From contig NZ_CP108080.1 of NCBI RefSeq assembly GCF_036181745.1, positions 7,877,501 to 7,941,500 of the forward strand: DNA of 64,000 nt. The letters run 5' to 3'. This DNA is from Streptomyces sp. NBC_00259. Its GTDB lineage: Bacteria; Actinomycetota; Actinomycetes; Streptomycetales; Streptomycetaceae. Shown here piece after piece: positions 47,747 through 56,753 of this stretch (its first letter is position 1; every line of letters starts with the position of its first letter). A program made the translations under genes and the position numbers. The notes under the pieces were generated by a model. That model had not been told where the DNA came from. It saw nothing but the letters and a program-made list of their open reading frames with translations, and ran no database searches.

Positions 47747-50218
47747 ATGACGTCTGTCTGGTCCCGTCGCGGTTTCCTCGCCACCACCGGCGGTTCAGCC
47801 CTCACGCTCGGCCTGGCCGGCCCGGCGGCAGCAGAGCACGGGGCCGAGCCCTCGCTCCCTCACAGCGCACCGGAGGCGGCCGCGGCCGCGGACGACGCCT
47901 TCGCGGCGCTGCGCACCAAGTGGCGCGCACTGATACTCGGGGAGAGCTTCAGCCCCACCGCCGAGCCGTTCAGAACCAAACTCGCCACCCTCGGCACACA
48001 GGCCGCCTCCTTCCGGAGCGCCATGGCACCGGCGAGCGGGTCGCTCTGGCCCGACCTCGACTACCGCGACCCGGCCCCGGACACCGACCAGGAGTCGTAC
48101 GGCTATTCGCAGCGGATGAACGACAGCTTCAACCGGCTGAGCACCATGGCGCAGGCCTACTGCCAGCCGGGCACGGGACTGACCGGGGACGCCGCCCTCA
48201 AGGACGCCGTCATCGCCGGACTGGACCACCTCTGTACCGACGTCTACAGCGCCTCCAAGCCGCGCTTCGGCAACTGGTGGAACTTCCAGATCGGCTCACC
48301 GCAGACGCTGATGGACATCGCCGTACTGCTCCATGAGCACCTGTCACCGCAGCAGATCGCCACCTACTGCGCCGCCGTGGACGCGTACGTGCCCGACTCG
48401 GCCGTGTCGAATTACACCGGCACCAGCACCGGCGCCAACCGGGTCGACCTGTGCCGGGTGCTCGTCCTGCGCGGCGTCGTCGGCGACAGCGCCGCGAAGA
48501 TCGTCGTCGGCCGGGACGCGCTGTCACCCGTCTTCCCGTACGTCACCACAGGGGACGGCTTCTACGCCGACGGCTCGTTCATCCAGCACACGAACATCCC
48601 GTACATCGGGGGCTACGGCGCCGTCCTCAACGACGGTCTGGGCCGGCTGCTCGCGCTACTGCGCGGCTCCGCATGGCAGGTCGACGACCCGGCGAGCCGG
48701 CTCTTCCTCGACACCATCGAGAAGGCGATCGCCCCGTTCATCTACAACGGGCTGATGATGGACAACGTCTCCAGCCGCGGCATCAGCCGCGGTCTGACGG
48801 TGTCCGACACCTTCCAGCTCGCCCAGGACGACCACACCCGCGCCCATGGCGTGATGGCCTCCATCGTCCTCCTCGGCCAGGGCGCCGGCCCGGCGGAGGA
48901 AGCCCGCTGGAGGGCCATGGTCAAGGGCTGGCTCCAGCGCGACCACTACGGCCCCGCCCTGAAGAACCCCAAACTCAGCCTCGTCAACACCGCCCGGCTG
49001 CAGGCCCTGTTCGACGACGACACCGTCAAGGCGTCTCCCGAGCCGAGCGTGCACCGGGTCTTCCACAACATGGACCGCGCCACCCACCGCAGACGCGACT
49101 GGGCCGCGTCGCTCAGCATGGCCTCCCGGCGCATCGCCCACTACGAGTTCGGCAACGGCGAGCACGCCCGCGGCTACCACACAGGGTCCGGCTGGCTCTC
49201 CTGGTGGGGCGACGACCACGGACTCGAGCAGTACTCGGACGCCTACTGGCCGACCGTCGACCCGTACCGGCTGCCCGGCATCACCGTCTCCAGGAAGCCG
49301 CTGCCCGACGGCGTCGGCGGCAACTGGGGCAACCCGAAGCCCGCCACCGGCTGGGTGGGCGGAACCACCGACGGCGAGTACGGGACCGCGGGCCAGCATC
49401 TGCAGGGCGTCACCAGCACCATGGAGGCCAAGAAGTCGTGGTTCTTCCTCGACGACTGCGTGGTCTGCCTGGGCGCCGGGATCACCTCGGCCGACGGCGC
49501 AGGCGTCGAGACGACCGTGGACAACCGCAATCTGGGTGCCGCCGGGACCGCGGCCCTGAGCATCAACGGCATCCGTCAGCCCGCCACCCAGGGCTGGACG
49601 GCCACCCGCAAGCACACGTCCTGGGCGCACATCGACGGCCACGCCGGCTATGTCTTCCCCGGCGGCACCGCACTCACCGCCCTGCGCGAGGAGCGCACCG
49701 GCGCCTGGAAGGACATCAACACCGGAAGCTCTCCCCAGCCCTTCACTCGCCGCTATCTGACGCTCTGGCAGGACCACGGCACCGACCCCCAGGACGCCTC
49801 GTACGCGTACATCCTGATGCCCGGTGCCGGCCAGTTGCGCACCGCGGCACGGGCCCTGGACCACGACTGGCTGCAGATCCTCGCCAACGACGCCGGCCAC
49901 CAAGGCGTCCGGGTCCCCTCGCGCGGCTTCACGGGCATCAACTTCTGGAGTCCCGGCACGGTCGGCACCGTCACGGTGAGCGCACCCGTGAGCGTCCAGA
50001 TCCGCGAACGCCGCGACGGCACGGCGACCATCGCGGTCGCCGACCCCTCCCGCACCGTCCAGAGCCTCACCCTCACCTGGAAGCGCAGGGTCGCATCCGT
50101 GCTCTCCACCGCGCCCTCGGTCACCGCGACCGGGACGGGCTCCGCGCTCACCCTGACCTTCGGCGACCTCAGCGGCAGTTACGGCGCCACCCAGAAGGTC
50201 ACCGTCAAGCTCGGCTGA
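47747..50218 (+). CDS. Polysaccharide lyase family 8 (hyaluronate/chondroitin/xanthan lyase type), Tat-exported
   Basis: The 823-residue enzyme has a twin-arginine signal (SRRGFLATTGG). An alpha/alpha-toroid catalytic domain and beta-sandwich domains follow. The PL8 catalytic triad is visible as Asn231 (GANRVDLC), His281 and Tyr290 (HTNIPYIGGYG). The 50- and 9-residue spacings equal those I recall for pneumococcal hyaluronate lyase. The aromatic patch GNWWNFQIG is at 175-183. It cleaves uronic-acid-containing polysaccharides by beta-elimination outside the cell. ATG 47747 follows CCGGAGCTCCC. The start of the next gene lies 17 bases after its stop. Confidence 0.92.
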   Translation: MTSVWSRRGFLATTGGSALTLGLAGPAAAEHGAEPSLPHSAPEAAAAADDAFAALRTKWRALILGESFSPTAEPFRTKLATLGTQAASFRSAMAPASGSLWPDLDYRDPAPDTDQESYGYSQRMNDSFNRLSTMAQAYCQPGTGLTGDAALKDAVIAGLDHLCTDVYSASKPRFGNWWNFQIGSPQTLMDIAVLLHEHLSPQQIATYCAAVDAYVPDSAVSNYTGTSTGANRVDLCRVLVLRGVVGDSAAKIVVGRDALSPVFPYVTTGDGFYADGSFIQHTNIPYIGGYGAVLNDGLGRLLALLRGSAWQVDDPASRLFLDTIEKAIAPFIYNGLMMDNVSSRGISRGLTVSDTFQLAQDDHTRAHGVMASIVLLGQGAGPAEEARWRAMVKGWLQRDHYGPALKNPKLSLVNTARLQALFDDDTVKASPEPSVHRVFHNMDRATHRRRDWAASLSMASRRIAHYEFGNGEHARGYHTGSGWLSWWGDDHGLEQYSDAYWPTVDPYRLPGITVSRKPLPDGVGGNWGNPKPATGWVGGTTDGEYGTAGQHLQGVTSTMEAKKSWFFLDDCVVCLGAGITSADGAGVETTVDNRNLGAAGTAALSINGIRQPATQGWTATRKHTSWAHIDGHAGYVFPGGTALTALREERTGAWKDINTGSSPQPFTRRYLTLWQDHGTDPQDASYAYILMPGAGQLRTAARALDHDWLQILANDAGHQGVRVPSRGFTGINFWSPGTVGTVTVSAPVSVQIRERRDGTATIAVADPSRTVQSLTLTWKRRVASVLSTAPSVTATGTGSALTLTFGDLSGSYGATQKVTVKLG

Positions 50219-50235
50219 CCGGAAGGGACGATCGC

Positions 50236-51066
50236 ATGACCCGCATCACCCGTATGACCCGTACGACTCGCACGGCGCACACGCCACACGCAGATGAACG
50301 CAGGCGTCCGGGTACGAACCGGCGCACCGGCCTGCGGCGGCGCCTCGGCGCCGGCGCAGGTGTGTTCGCCGGAGCACTCGCCTGCCTCCTCTACTCGACG
50401 GGACCCGCGGCCGCGGCCGTCACCCCAGGAGGTATGGTCTCCAACTCGTACTCCATCACCGGCGCGCCCGCCGAGGGCCTGGAGAAGCTCGCCTTCCCGC
50501 TCAAGGTCATCAGCCAGCCCGACGCGTCCGGCTACTACTGGGCGCAGCAGTACTACTTCAAGTCCGGCCAGGTCGGCTACGTCGGCCTCCAGCCGCGCCC
50601 GGGCAACAGCGGTCTGGCCGTCTTCAGCGTCTTCGGCTCCGGCACCTCCACCAGCCACCCCAACTGCCGCACGGGCGCCGACGGCGGCTCCGGCACCAGC
50701 TGCAGCGTCACCTACCCGTACGTCGAGGGCCGCTGGTACCAGCTGGAGATCATCAGGACCGGCACCAACAACTGGACCGGTTACGTCGTCGACACCGCCA
50801 CCGGCGTGTGGACCACGATCGGCAGCTGGAACGTGGCCGCCTCGGCCGGCTATCTCAAGCCCACCGGCGTCGGCTTCGTCGAGTACTACAAGTCCCTGGC
50901 CGACTGCGCGTCCATCCCCTACGCCCAGGCGGTCTGGGGCAAGCCCTTCGTCGATCCGGAGCCCGGTACGGGCACCAACACCAGCGCGTACACCTACGGC
51001 CCGTGCAAGGCGAACGCGAGCTACACGATCTCCGGTGGGCAGGTGACGATGACGACGGGCGGCTGA
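50236..51066 (+). CDS. Secreted protein encoded with the PL8 lyase (DUF3472-like)
   Basis: The 276-residue product starts with a basic, repetitive N-terminus (TRITRMTRTTRTA), an unusual extension of about 40 residues. A signal segment ending GPAAAA follows, then a beta-rich domain: YYWAQQYYFKSGQVGYVGLQ, GLAVFSVFGSGTS, YPYVEGRWYQLEIIR and YVVDTATGVWTTIGSW. The pattern resembles DUF3472, a secreted domain often found with carbohydrate-active enzymes. Five cysteines suggest disulfides. GGAAGGGA lies upstream of ATG 50236, and the 17-base gap indicates an operon with the lyase. A role in binding or cleaving the same polysaccharide is an inference. Confidence 0.75.
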   Translation: MTRITRMTRTTRTAHTPHADERRRPGTNRRTGLRRRLGAGAGVFAGALACLLYSTGPAAAAVTPGGMVSNSYSITGAPAEGLEKLAFPLKVISQPDASGYYWAQQYYFKSGQVGYVGLQPRPGNSGLAVFSVFGSGTSTSHPNCRTGADGGSGTSCSVTYPYVEGRWYQLEIIRTGTNNWTGYVVDTATGVWTTIGSWNVAASAGYLKPTGVGFVEYYKSLADCASIPYAQAVWGKPFVDPEPGTGTNTSAYTYGPCKANASYTISGGQVTMTTGG

Positions 51067-51089
51067 CATCCGCGGCGGTGGACGACGGG

Positions 51090-51129
51090 ACGCCGGCACC
51101 CGGCCCGGGCTATCGGGCCGTGCCGGCGT
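51090..51129. terminator. Bidirectional terminator containing the stop codon of the lectin gene
   Basis: ACGCCGGCAC (51090-51099) pairs perfectly with GTGCCGGCGT (51120-51129), and an inner CGGCCCG/CGGGCCG stem extends it. The small loop holds the TAG stop (51110-51112) of the minus-strand gene. It lies between convergent genes and can serve both. Confidence 0.75.
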
Positions 51130-52933
51130 TCCACCGCTGGTCGGAGTCGCCGTCGGCCGGGTCGAAACCGAGGGAGCTCCCCTGCGAACTCCCCAGCGGC
51201 TCCAGGGCGAAGTCAGGGGCGATCCGTGGACGGACGGCTCCCGAAGCGTCGACGGTGAAGAGCAGGTTGAGGCCGTTCTTGCCGTCCACGGAGGCGCACG
51301 ACCAGATCCCCGCGCCACGGTCGGTGTCGCCGCGCGAGTCGAGGCAGTAGTCGGGATCCGCGCCGCTGCGCAGGAGGCCGCCGGGCTCCAGGCTCCACTG
51401 CTGGGTGCGGGCGCCGTTGCAGCGTGTGGTGATGACGTCGGTCCGATTGGCCATGATGCCGTCCTCGATGTCGAGGCACAGTCCCGTGTCGGCGTTGACG
51501 ACGGGGTGGTGGCCGGCGCCGGGGACGATCGGCACGGGACGCGGCGGGACGCTCTTCGACGGCGTGGGCGCCGGACGTTCGGGCGACGGGGCCGACGTGG
51601 TCGGACCCGGGGAGCGGGTGGGCCGCTGCGACGGCTGCCGGGTGGGGGCGGCCGACGGGGCCGCGGACGGGGATGCGATGGGCGGGACCACGGCGGCCGT
51701 GGGCAGCGCCACCGCGGCACCGGACGGTTCGGCGTCGCCCGAGGCGGCCACGAGCACCGTGCCGGTGACGACGGTGACCGCCGCCGCCACGGCGGCGACG
51801 AGGACGGCGGACCGGGACGGGCGGCGCGCGCCGCCCGCCGTCGTCGCGTCGCCCTGCCACGTCCCGGACCCGCCGAGGAACCCGGCCACGCCCGCTCCGA
51901 GCCGGTTCCTCGGCCCTGGCCCGGTCCCGGAGGTCGTGGCGGGGCCGGGGATCCCGGCCCCTGCCGTCCCGACCGGGCCGGGCACGGGAAGCCGCGTGGT
52001 GTACTCCGCCCCGCCCCACCCGACCAGATGCTCGGCGAAGACCGGCCGGGGGTCGTCCACCATCCTGGTCAGCTCGGCGACCAGCCGGGTGCAGCGGGGG
52101 CACTCCGCGAGATGCAGCGTCAGGTCCCCGCTGTGCCTGCGGTCGCCCGGGCGTGCCGCCGCCTCGATGATGCGGCGGTAGCCGAGGCACCTTCGGTCCC
52201 CGCGCTCCAGGTACGCCTGGAGAAAGGCCCGCCGCAGCGACTCCGGCGCCTTCGCGCGCAGATCGGCCACGAGATCCGGCCGGACGCCGACACAGGTGGC
52301 CACCGTGGCGTCCGGCTCCTGGTCCACCACCGCGTACCAGACGACGCCTCGGGTCAGCGCCGGCAACCGGTAGAAACCGGCGAGCATGGCGGACGACGTG
52401 TCGGACGACGCCTCGGACGGACGGCGGCGGGGCGCGGCCGACCCGGGACCCGGCTCCCCGGCCGTGGCCGTGGCCGTCCCGGTCGCGGCGCCGGTCGCCG
52501 TGGTGGTGCTCTGTGCCGTAGTGGTGGTCTGTGCGGTAGCGGTGGACTGTGCGGTCTCGTCGATCCACGAGGCGAAGTCGGATGCGAGCCGGTCCCGACG
52601 GCTGCTCACGGCCCAGGCGGCACCCACGCGCTGAACGAGCATCAGCAGATGGTGCCGCCACTGCCCACGGGGTTCGATGCCCCGGCAGGCTTCCTCGGAG
52701 GCGAGGCGGAGGGCCTGGAGAGCCAGCTGGGTCCCGGCGGTCTGGTTGCGGCCGCACAGCCGTGCGTAGGCCAGAACCGCGGGCAGATGGCGGCGTTTGA
52801 GCTCCTGCACGGCCGGATGGGCCTGCGGGGCACCGGAACGGATGCGTTCGGTGAGCTCGGCGTCGGACAGACCGCTGTAGTCCGGCTGCCCGTCCGCATG
52901 CGCCGGACCGGCCCGGTGGTGGAGCTCTGGCAC
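51110..52933 (-). CDS. Chimeric membrane protein: sigma-like domain, zinc-finger-like motif, membrane helix, ricin-type lectin
   Basis: The 607-residue protein starts with a sigma-factor-like helical domain (SDAELTERIRSGAPQAHPAV, LKRRHLPAVLAYARLC), familiar from streptomycete ECF-like proteins. A Thr/Ala-rich repeat spacer (about 150-185) and further helices with region-4-like character (TRGVVWYAVVDQEPDATVAT) follow. Next comes an anti-sigma-type HLAECPRC motif near residue 285, then one membrane helix near residue 390 and a Pro/Ser-rich stalk. A ricin B-type beta-trefoil fills residues about 480-607 (NADTGLCLDIEDG, QQWSLEPGGLL, DYCLDSRG). The lectin should lie outside the cell, the sigma-like part inside. 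GTG 52933 has GAGGAG eight bases upstream. Confidence 0.82.
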   Translation of the reverse strand: MPELHHRAGPAHADGQPDYSGLSDAELTERIRSGAPQAHPAVQELKRRHLPAVLAYARLCGRNQTAGTQLALQALRLASEEACRGIEPRGQWRHHLLMLVQRVGAAWAVSSRRDRLASDFASWIDETAQSTATAQTTTTAQSTTTATGAATGTATATAGEPGPGSAAPRRRPSEASSDTSSAMLAGFYRLPALTRGVVWYAVVDQEPDATVATCVGVRPDLVADLRAKAPESLRRAFLQAYLERGDRRCLGYRRIIEAAARPGDRRHSGDLTLHLAECPRCTRLVAELTRMVDDPRPVFAEHLVGWGGAEYTTRLPVPGPVGTAGAGIPGPATTSGTGPGPRNRLGAGVAGFLGGSGTWQGDATTAGGARRPSRSAVLVAAVAAAVTVVTGTVLVAASGDAEPSGAAVALPTAAVVPPIASPSAAPSAAPTRQPSQRPTRSPGPTTSAPSPERPAPTPSKSVPPRPVPIVPGAGHHPVVNADTGLCLDIEDGIMANRTDVITTRCNGARTQQWSLEPGGLLRSGADPDYCLDSRGDTDRGAGIWSCASVDGKNGLNLLFTVDASGAVRPRIAPDFALEPLGSSQGSSLGFDPADGDSDQRWNAGTAR

Positions 52934-53107
52934 CCTTGCGTCTCCTCGTCCACTACGGTACGACCGGCCCGCCCGCCCCCGGGCGCGCCGCGCTCCGCGG
53001 GGTTACCTGCCGGAAACAAGAGCCCATGGTGGAGCAGCCGGCCGCGCGGGGAAAGGTGTTTCCGCGGGTAAGTCGTCATGAGAAGTCGCGTGACGACCGT
53101 GCCCGGC

Positions 53108-55171
53108 TCACGCGACCCGGCGGATCCGTGCCAGGACGAGCACCGTGTCGTCGTCCGGAGGGTCGGGCAGCAGACGGGCGAGGATGCGGTCCGCCTCCTC
53201 CTCCAGCGGGCCCGACGCACGGCTCAGTTCGGCGCGGAGCCGGTCGGCCCCCTCGTCGATGTCCCGGCCGCGGGCCTCGATGAGGCCGTCGGTGTACAGG
53301 GCGAGGGTGGCGCCTTCGGGGAGTTCGATCTCGGTCGTACCGAAGGGATGACCGCCGACCCCCAGCGGTACGCCGAGGCACCCGCCGATCGTCTCGACCG
53401 TTCCGTCGGAGTGGAGCACGAACGGCGGGGGATGGCCGGCGTTGGCGATACGGGCGCGCCCGGTCCTCGCGTCGTAGACGATGTAGACGCAGGTCGCCAG
53501 CTCGATGCCCGCCTCCTGCGCGCACACGTCGAGTTCGGTGAGCAGGGCGTCCGGCTCCTCGTTGTGCCTGGCGAGTGTCTCGGTGGTGATACGCAGCCGG
53601 CCCATGTCCGCGGCGGCCCGAACACCGTGTCCCATGACGTCGCCGACGATGAGCGCGACGCGGTCGTCGGACAGGTCGATCACGTCGTACCAGTCGCCGC
53701 CCACCTCGGTGACACGGCTGCCGGGCACATAGCGGTGGGCGACCTGTACGTACGGAGAGGCGTCCAGGGACGTGGGAAGCAGCGCACGCTGGAGCGTGAG
53801 CGCGATGTCCTGGACCCGGCTGTACAGGCGTGCGTTGTCGAGGCAGAGGGCCGCACGGGAGGACAGTTCACCGGCCAGGCTCAGATCCTGCTCGGTGAAC
53901 GCCGGGCGGGCCGCGGAACGCCCGAACATGGTGAGCCCCTGGACCGTGCCCCGGGCGATGAGCGGGGCGATGAGGATGCAGGTCAGGCCGCTGTCGAGAA
54001 GGAGCCGTGCGCGGGCCTGGTGCAGGGCCGTCGACGTCGCGAAGTCCTCGTTGACGGGGAAGGAGATCGGGCGGCCCGTCTCCACCACGCGGTGGATCCT
54101 GGACCCGGGTGGATAGGTCACGGTCTCCAGACCGCTCACCAGCTCGGGGGCGGGAGGAGGCAGCTCGGTGCCGGAGGCGATCCGGTGCGTGATCAGCGGC
54201 AGTTGCGGATCGTACGGCAGTGATTCGTCCATCCAGTCGACGAGTTCCACGACGGAGGCGTCGCAGAAATCCGGAACTACCGCCTCCACCAGCTCCTGCG
54301 CGGTGACGTTCACATCCAGGGACGTGCCGATCCGGGCCGTGGCCCGGTCGAGCAGATCCAGTCGCTGACGGGCGGCCGTCGCCTCCAGAATGGCCTGCTC
54401 CCGCTCGGTCACGTCGACCATGAGCCCGCCCAGTCCGGGCCGGCTGCCGACCGCCTGGCTCAGTGGGAACATGCTCACCGACCGCACCTGGTCACGGTCG
54501 GGGCGCCCCGGTGTGCGCAGGCCCACGAGGGTGCCGATGACGGGCCCGCCCTCCCCGGCCACCGAGCGCATCAGGCGCAGGAACTCCCCGCCGTCGGACG
54601 TCACCATGACCTCTTCCACGGAGCGCCCGAGGTGGTCCTCGACGGGCAGACCGTCCATCTCGGCGAGCGCCTGATTGAGGTGGACGTACCGAAGGTTCTC
54701 GTCGAGCATCACCAGGCCGATGGGGCATGTCTCGAAGAGCGCGTCGAGGAAGGCCAGATTGGTCTTCACCCGGTCGAGCTCGTCGCTCCGGCTCGCCAGC
54801 CCCATCACGAACGAGCGTCCCATGGAGCCGGTCATGGGGAAGACGCGGAACCCGCACCTGAAGACCGTGCCGTCACGTTGCACCGCCGGGAACCGGCCGC
54901 GCCAGTACCCGAGGGTCCGGGCACGCTCGGCGAGCAGCACGGACGGCCGAGGGCCGTCCTGGGGCGTGTCCGGGAAGAGGACCGAGGCGGGTCCGGCCAG
55001 GACGGCCGCCGAGTCGTGTCCGAAGAGGTCCTGTGCGCCGGGTCCCCAGTAACAGATCCGGTCGTCCTCGTCGATGCCGAAGACCGCCACGGAGACATGT
55101 TCCAGCAGGGATCCGGGCTCCGACCGGAGCACGCCGGGGCCCGTCGCGTCCCCCGGCCGGTCATCTGGCAC
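53108..55171 (-). CDS. PAS/GAF-containing SpoIIE-type PP2C phosphatase
   Basis: The 687-residue protein has two PAS domains (about residues 20-135, VAVFGIDEDDRICYWGPGAQ; about 155-265, PIGLVMLDENLRYVHLNQAL). A GAF domain (about 290-440) and a C-terminal PP2C/SpoIIE phosphatase domain follow (GSRVTEVGGDWYDVIDLSDD, ALIVGDVMGHGVRAAADMGR, LALYTDGLIEARG with metal-ligand Asp residues). Such proteins dephosphorylate anti-sigma-factor antagonists in response to redox, light or ligand signals. GTG 55171 has AAGGA seven bases upstream, fixing the start inside a longer open frame. No kinase domain is fused. No anti-sigma gene is adjacent. Confidence 0.93.
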   Translation of the reverse strand: MPDDRPGDATGPGVLRSEPGSLLEHVSVAVFGIDEDDRICYWGPGAQDLFGHDSAAVLAGPASVLFPDTPQDGPRPSVLLAERARTLGYWRGRFPAVQRDGTVFRCGFRVFPMTGSMGRSFVMGLASRSDELDRVKTNLAFLDALFETCPIGLVMLDENLRYVHLNQALAEMDGLPVEDHLGRSVEEVMVTSDGGEFLRLMRSVAGEGGPVIGTLVGLRTPGRPDRDQVRSVSMFPLSQAVGSRPGLGGLMVDVTEREQAILEATAARQRLDLLDRATARIGTSLDVNVTAQELVEAVVPDFCDASVVELVDWMDESLPYDPQLPLITHRIASGTELPPPAPELVSGLETVTYPPGSRIHRVVETGRPISFPVNEDFATSTALHQARARLLLDSGLTCILIAPLIARGTVQGLTMFGRSAARPAFTEQDLSLAGELSSRAALCLDNARLYSRVQDIALTLQRALLPTSLDASPYVQVAHRYVPGSRVTEVGGDWYDVIDLSDDRVALIVGDVMGHGVRAAADMGRLRITTETLARHNEEPDALLTELDVCAQEAGIELATCVYIVYDARTGRARIANAGHPPPFVLHSDGTVETIGGCLGVPLGVGGHPFGTTEIELPEGATLALYTDGLIEARGRDIDEGADRLRAELSRASGPLEEEADRILARLLPDPPDDDTVLVLARIRRVA

Positions 55172-55404
55172 CGGACGATCCTTTCCACCGGAGGCACACC
55201 AGAGGCGCGCCTTCTGGCGTGCCTGAGGCACGCCGGCGGCTCGGCCGCGGTGACCCGTGAGGCGATGGGCAAGGCCAAGCCTTCTCGCCACCCATTGTGC
55301 GGATGTAGCGCCGCGACTGCCCACGTCAGGCGTTCCCGGGACGCCGGCGTGGCCACCGCGCCCCGGCGACGGGCGTCCGCCGGCTCCTCGGCGTCATGAT
55401 CCCT

Positions 55405-56217
55405 TCACCCGGAGTGACCGTCCGGGTGCAGTTCCGCGAGTTCGGCGGCACGGCGCAGCACGTCGACGAGCATGGCGGAGGTGAGCCGCCCGGTGTACGT
55501 GTTGTGCCGGCTCGGGTGGTAGCTGCCGAGGAGATGCAGCGGGTGCGGATGCCTGCCCTCGGCCGGCAGGACGACGTGCGCGCCGTGTCCGAAGGCGGGC
55601 CGCGGCCGTGGCGTCCGCCTCCCCGTGTCGCGCAGTGCCGGCAGCAGGGCCTGCCAGCCGAAGCCGCCGAGCGCGACGACGGCGCGCAGCCGGGGGCCGA
55701 GAAGGTCCAGCTCGGCAGACAGCCAGGGCCGGCAGCGGTCCCTCTCCCCGGGAGTGGGCCTGTTGTCCGGCGGGGCACAGTGCACGGGTGCGGTGAGCCG
55801 TACGCCGTGCAGGACGAGTCCGTCCCCGGCGTGCCGGGACGTCGGCTGCGAGGCGAGGCCGACCTCGTGCAGTGCGGCGAAGAGGAAGTCACCGGTCGCG
55901 TCCCCCGTGAACATCCGCCCCGTCCTGTTGGCCCCGTGCGCGGCCGGTGCGAGCCCGACCACGGCGAGGGCCGCGTCCGCGGGCCCGAATCCGGCGACCG
56001 GTCGTCCCCAGTACTTCCAGTCCTGGTAGGCGGCGCGTTTGACCCGGGCGACCTCCTCGCGCCACGCCACCAGCCGGGGGCAGGCGCGGCACCGCGTCAC
56101 GAGCCCGTCCAGCTCGTCCAGCGTGGTGCAGCCGGGTGCGTGCCGGGCCGCGAACGTCGCCTCGTCGGCGGTCGGGGCAGCGTCGCCCTGCTCTCCCGCT
56201 CGCTCCATGCCTTTCAC
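55405..56217 (-). CDS. Family 5 uracil-DNA glycosylase (UdgB type)
   Basis: The 270-residue enzyme has the family 5 motif GLAPAAHGANRTGRMFTGD, with Ala in place of the catalytic Asp of other families. C-terminal motif 2 is LLGSYHPSRHNTYTGRLT. Cysteines for an iron-sulfur cluster are present (TRCRACPRLVAW, and others near residue 150). Family 5 enzymes remove uracil, hypoxanthine and other damaged bases from DNA, useful in GC-rich genomes prone to cytosine deamination. ATG 56208 (MERAGEQ) is an alternative to the start at 56217. The gene is divergent from the leader-peptide and EF-G unit. Confidence 0.92.
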   Translation of the reverse strand: MKGMERAGEQGDAAPTADEATFAARHAPGCTTLDELDGLVTRCRACPRLVAWREEVARVKRAAYQDWKYWGRPVAGFGPADAALAVVGLAPAAHGANRTGRMFTGDATGDFLFAALHEVGLASQPTSRHAGDGLVLHGVRLTAPVHCAPPDNRPTPGERDRCRPWLSAELDLLGPRLRAVVALGGFGWQALLPALRDTGRRTPRPRPAFGHGAHVVLPAEGRHPHPLHLLGSYHPSRHNTYTGRLTSAMLVDVLRRAAELAELHPDGHSG

Positions 56218-56282
56218 GCTACCCAGGGGCCCGTACGAGGCCCCGCACGGTGCCGTCCACCCGGCGGACGAGGCTCCCCGGC

Positions 56283-56321
56283 GGCCCCCGTACCAGGCCC
56301 CCGTACCAGGCCTGCGTACCC
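56283..56321. repeat. Three tandem 13-bp repeats upstream of the leader peptide
   Basis: GGCCCCCGTACCA occurs at 56283-56295 and 56296-56308 and, with three changes, at 56309-56321. It lies between the divergent uracil-DNA glycosylase and leader-peptide genes. Confidence 0.7.
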
Positions 56322-56452
56322 GGCCCCCGGCGACGGGAAAATGCCGTGCCCCGGCCGAGCCCGGCTCTCTACACTCGGCTCACGCGCAGCCAGGACATCC
56401 CGGCGCGCGCTTTCGACACGTTCGACCGACGAACGATGAGGGGAGCCCGACC

Positions 56453-56527
56453 ATGCGTCACCGCACCGCTGCCGTCGCTCCCCGGTCACGGTACGACGTG
56501 ATCCTGGTGTCCTCGTCCGTCCAGTGA
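56453..56527 (+). CDS. 24-residue leader peptide upstream of the EF-G paralogue
   Basis: ATG 56453 follows a strong ribosome-binding site (GAGGGGAG, seven bases away) and opens 24 codons: [20 protein letters not shown] plus SSVQ, then TGA. The RYDVILVSS core resembles the actinobacterial putative leader peptides that carry a R-H-V-D-L-x-R-V-S-S ending and usually precede sulfur-metabolism genes. Its last codons and stop form the left arm of a stable hairpin. The EF-G-like gene starts 226 bases downstream on the same strand, so the peptide may control it by attenuation. Confidence 0.6.
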   Translation: MRHRTAAVAPRSRYDVILVSSSVQ

Positions 56528-56548
56528 CGGCTGCGCGGCCGCCACTGG
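56521..56548 (+). promoter_or_regulatory. Hairpin overlapping the leader peptide stop codon
   Basis: CCAGTG-a-CGGCT-GCGC-GGCCG-c-CACTGG folds into an 11-bp stem with one mismatch and a GCGC loop. The TGA stop of the leader peptide is within the left arm, so a ribosome finishing or stalling on the peptide would open it. Confidence 0.6.
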
Positions 56549-56579
56549 GATCCGTGACGAACACCTGACCCCCTCTCCG

Positions 56580-56601
56580 CCCGGTGAGCCGTCTCGCCGG
56601 G
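56580..56601 (+). promoter_or_regulatory. Second leader hairpin
   Basis: CCCGGTGAG and CTCGCCGGG pair (one G-T) across a CCGT loop, 9 bp. It is a candidate antiterminator or spacer stem in the leader of the EF-G paralogue. Confidence 0.5.
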
Positions 56602-56672
56602 ACCCCGCCGGGACCATCCCGTCGCGTTCACGCCGTATCCCGGCGATGACGACGGATCAGGGGGACCCCTCC

Positions 56673-56688
56673 GGCCTGAACCCAGGCC
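56673..56688 (+). terminator. Third leader hairpin, possible conditional terminator
   Basis: GGCCTG-AACC-CAGGCC is a perfect 6-bp stem. About 22 bases later comes CCCTTTTCTC, one of the few T-runs in the region. Its place 66 bases before the EF-G start suits an attenuator. Confidence 0.4.
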
Positions 56689-56753
56689 GCTTCGTCCGGG
56701 AATCGCGCTGCCCTTTTCTCGATCACCGCCGATCACCCGAAAGGCAACGGGCC

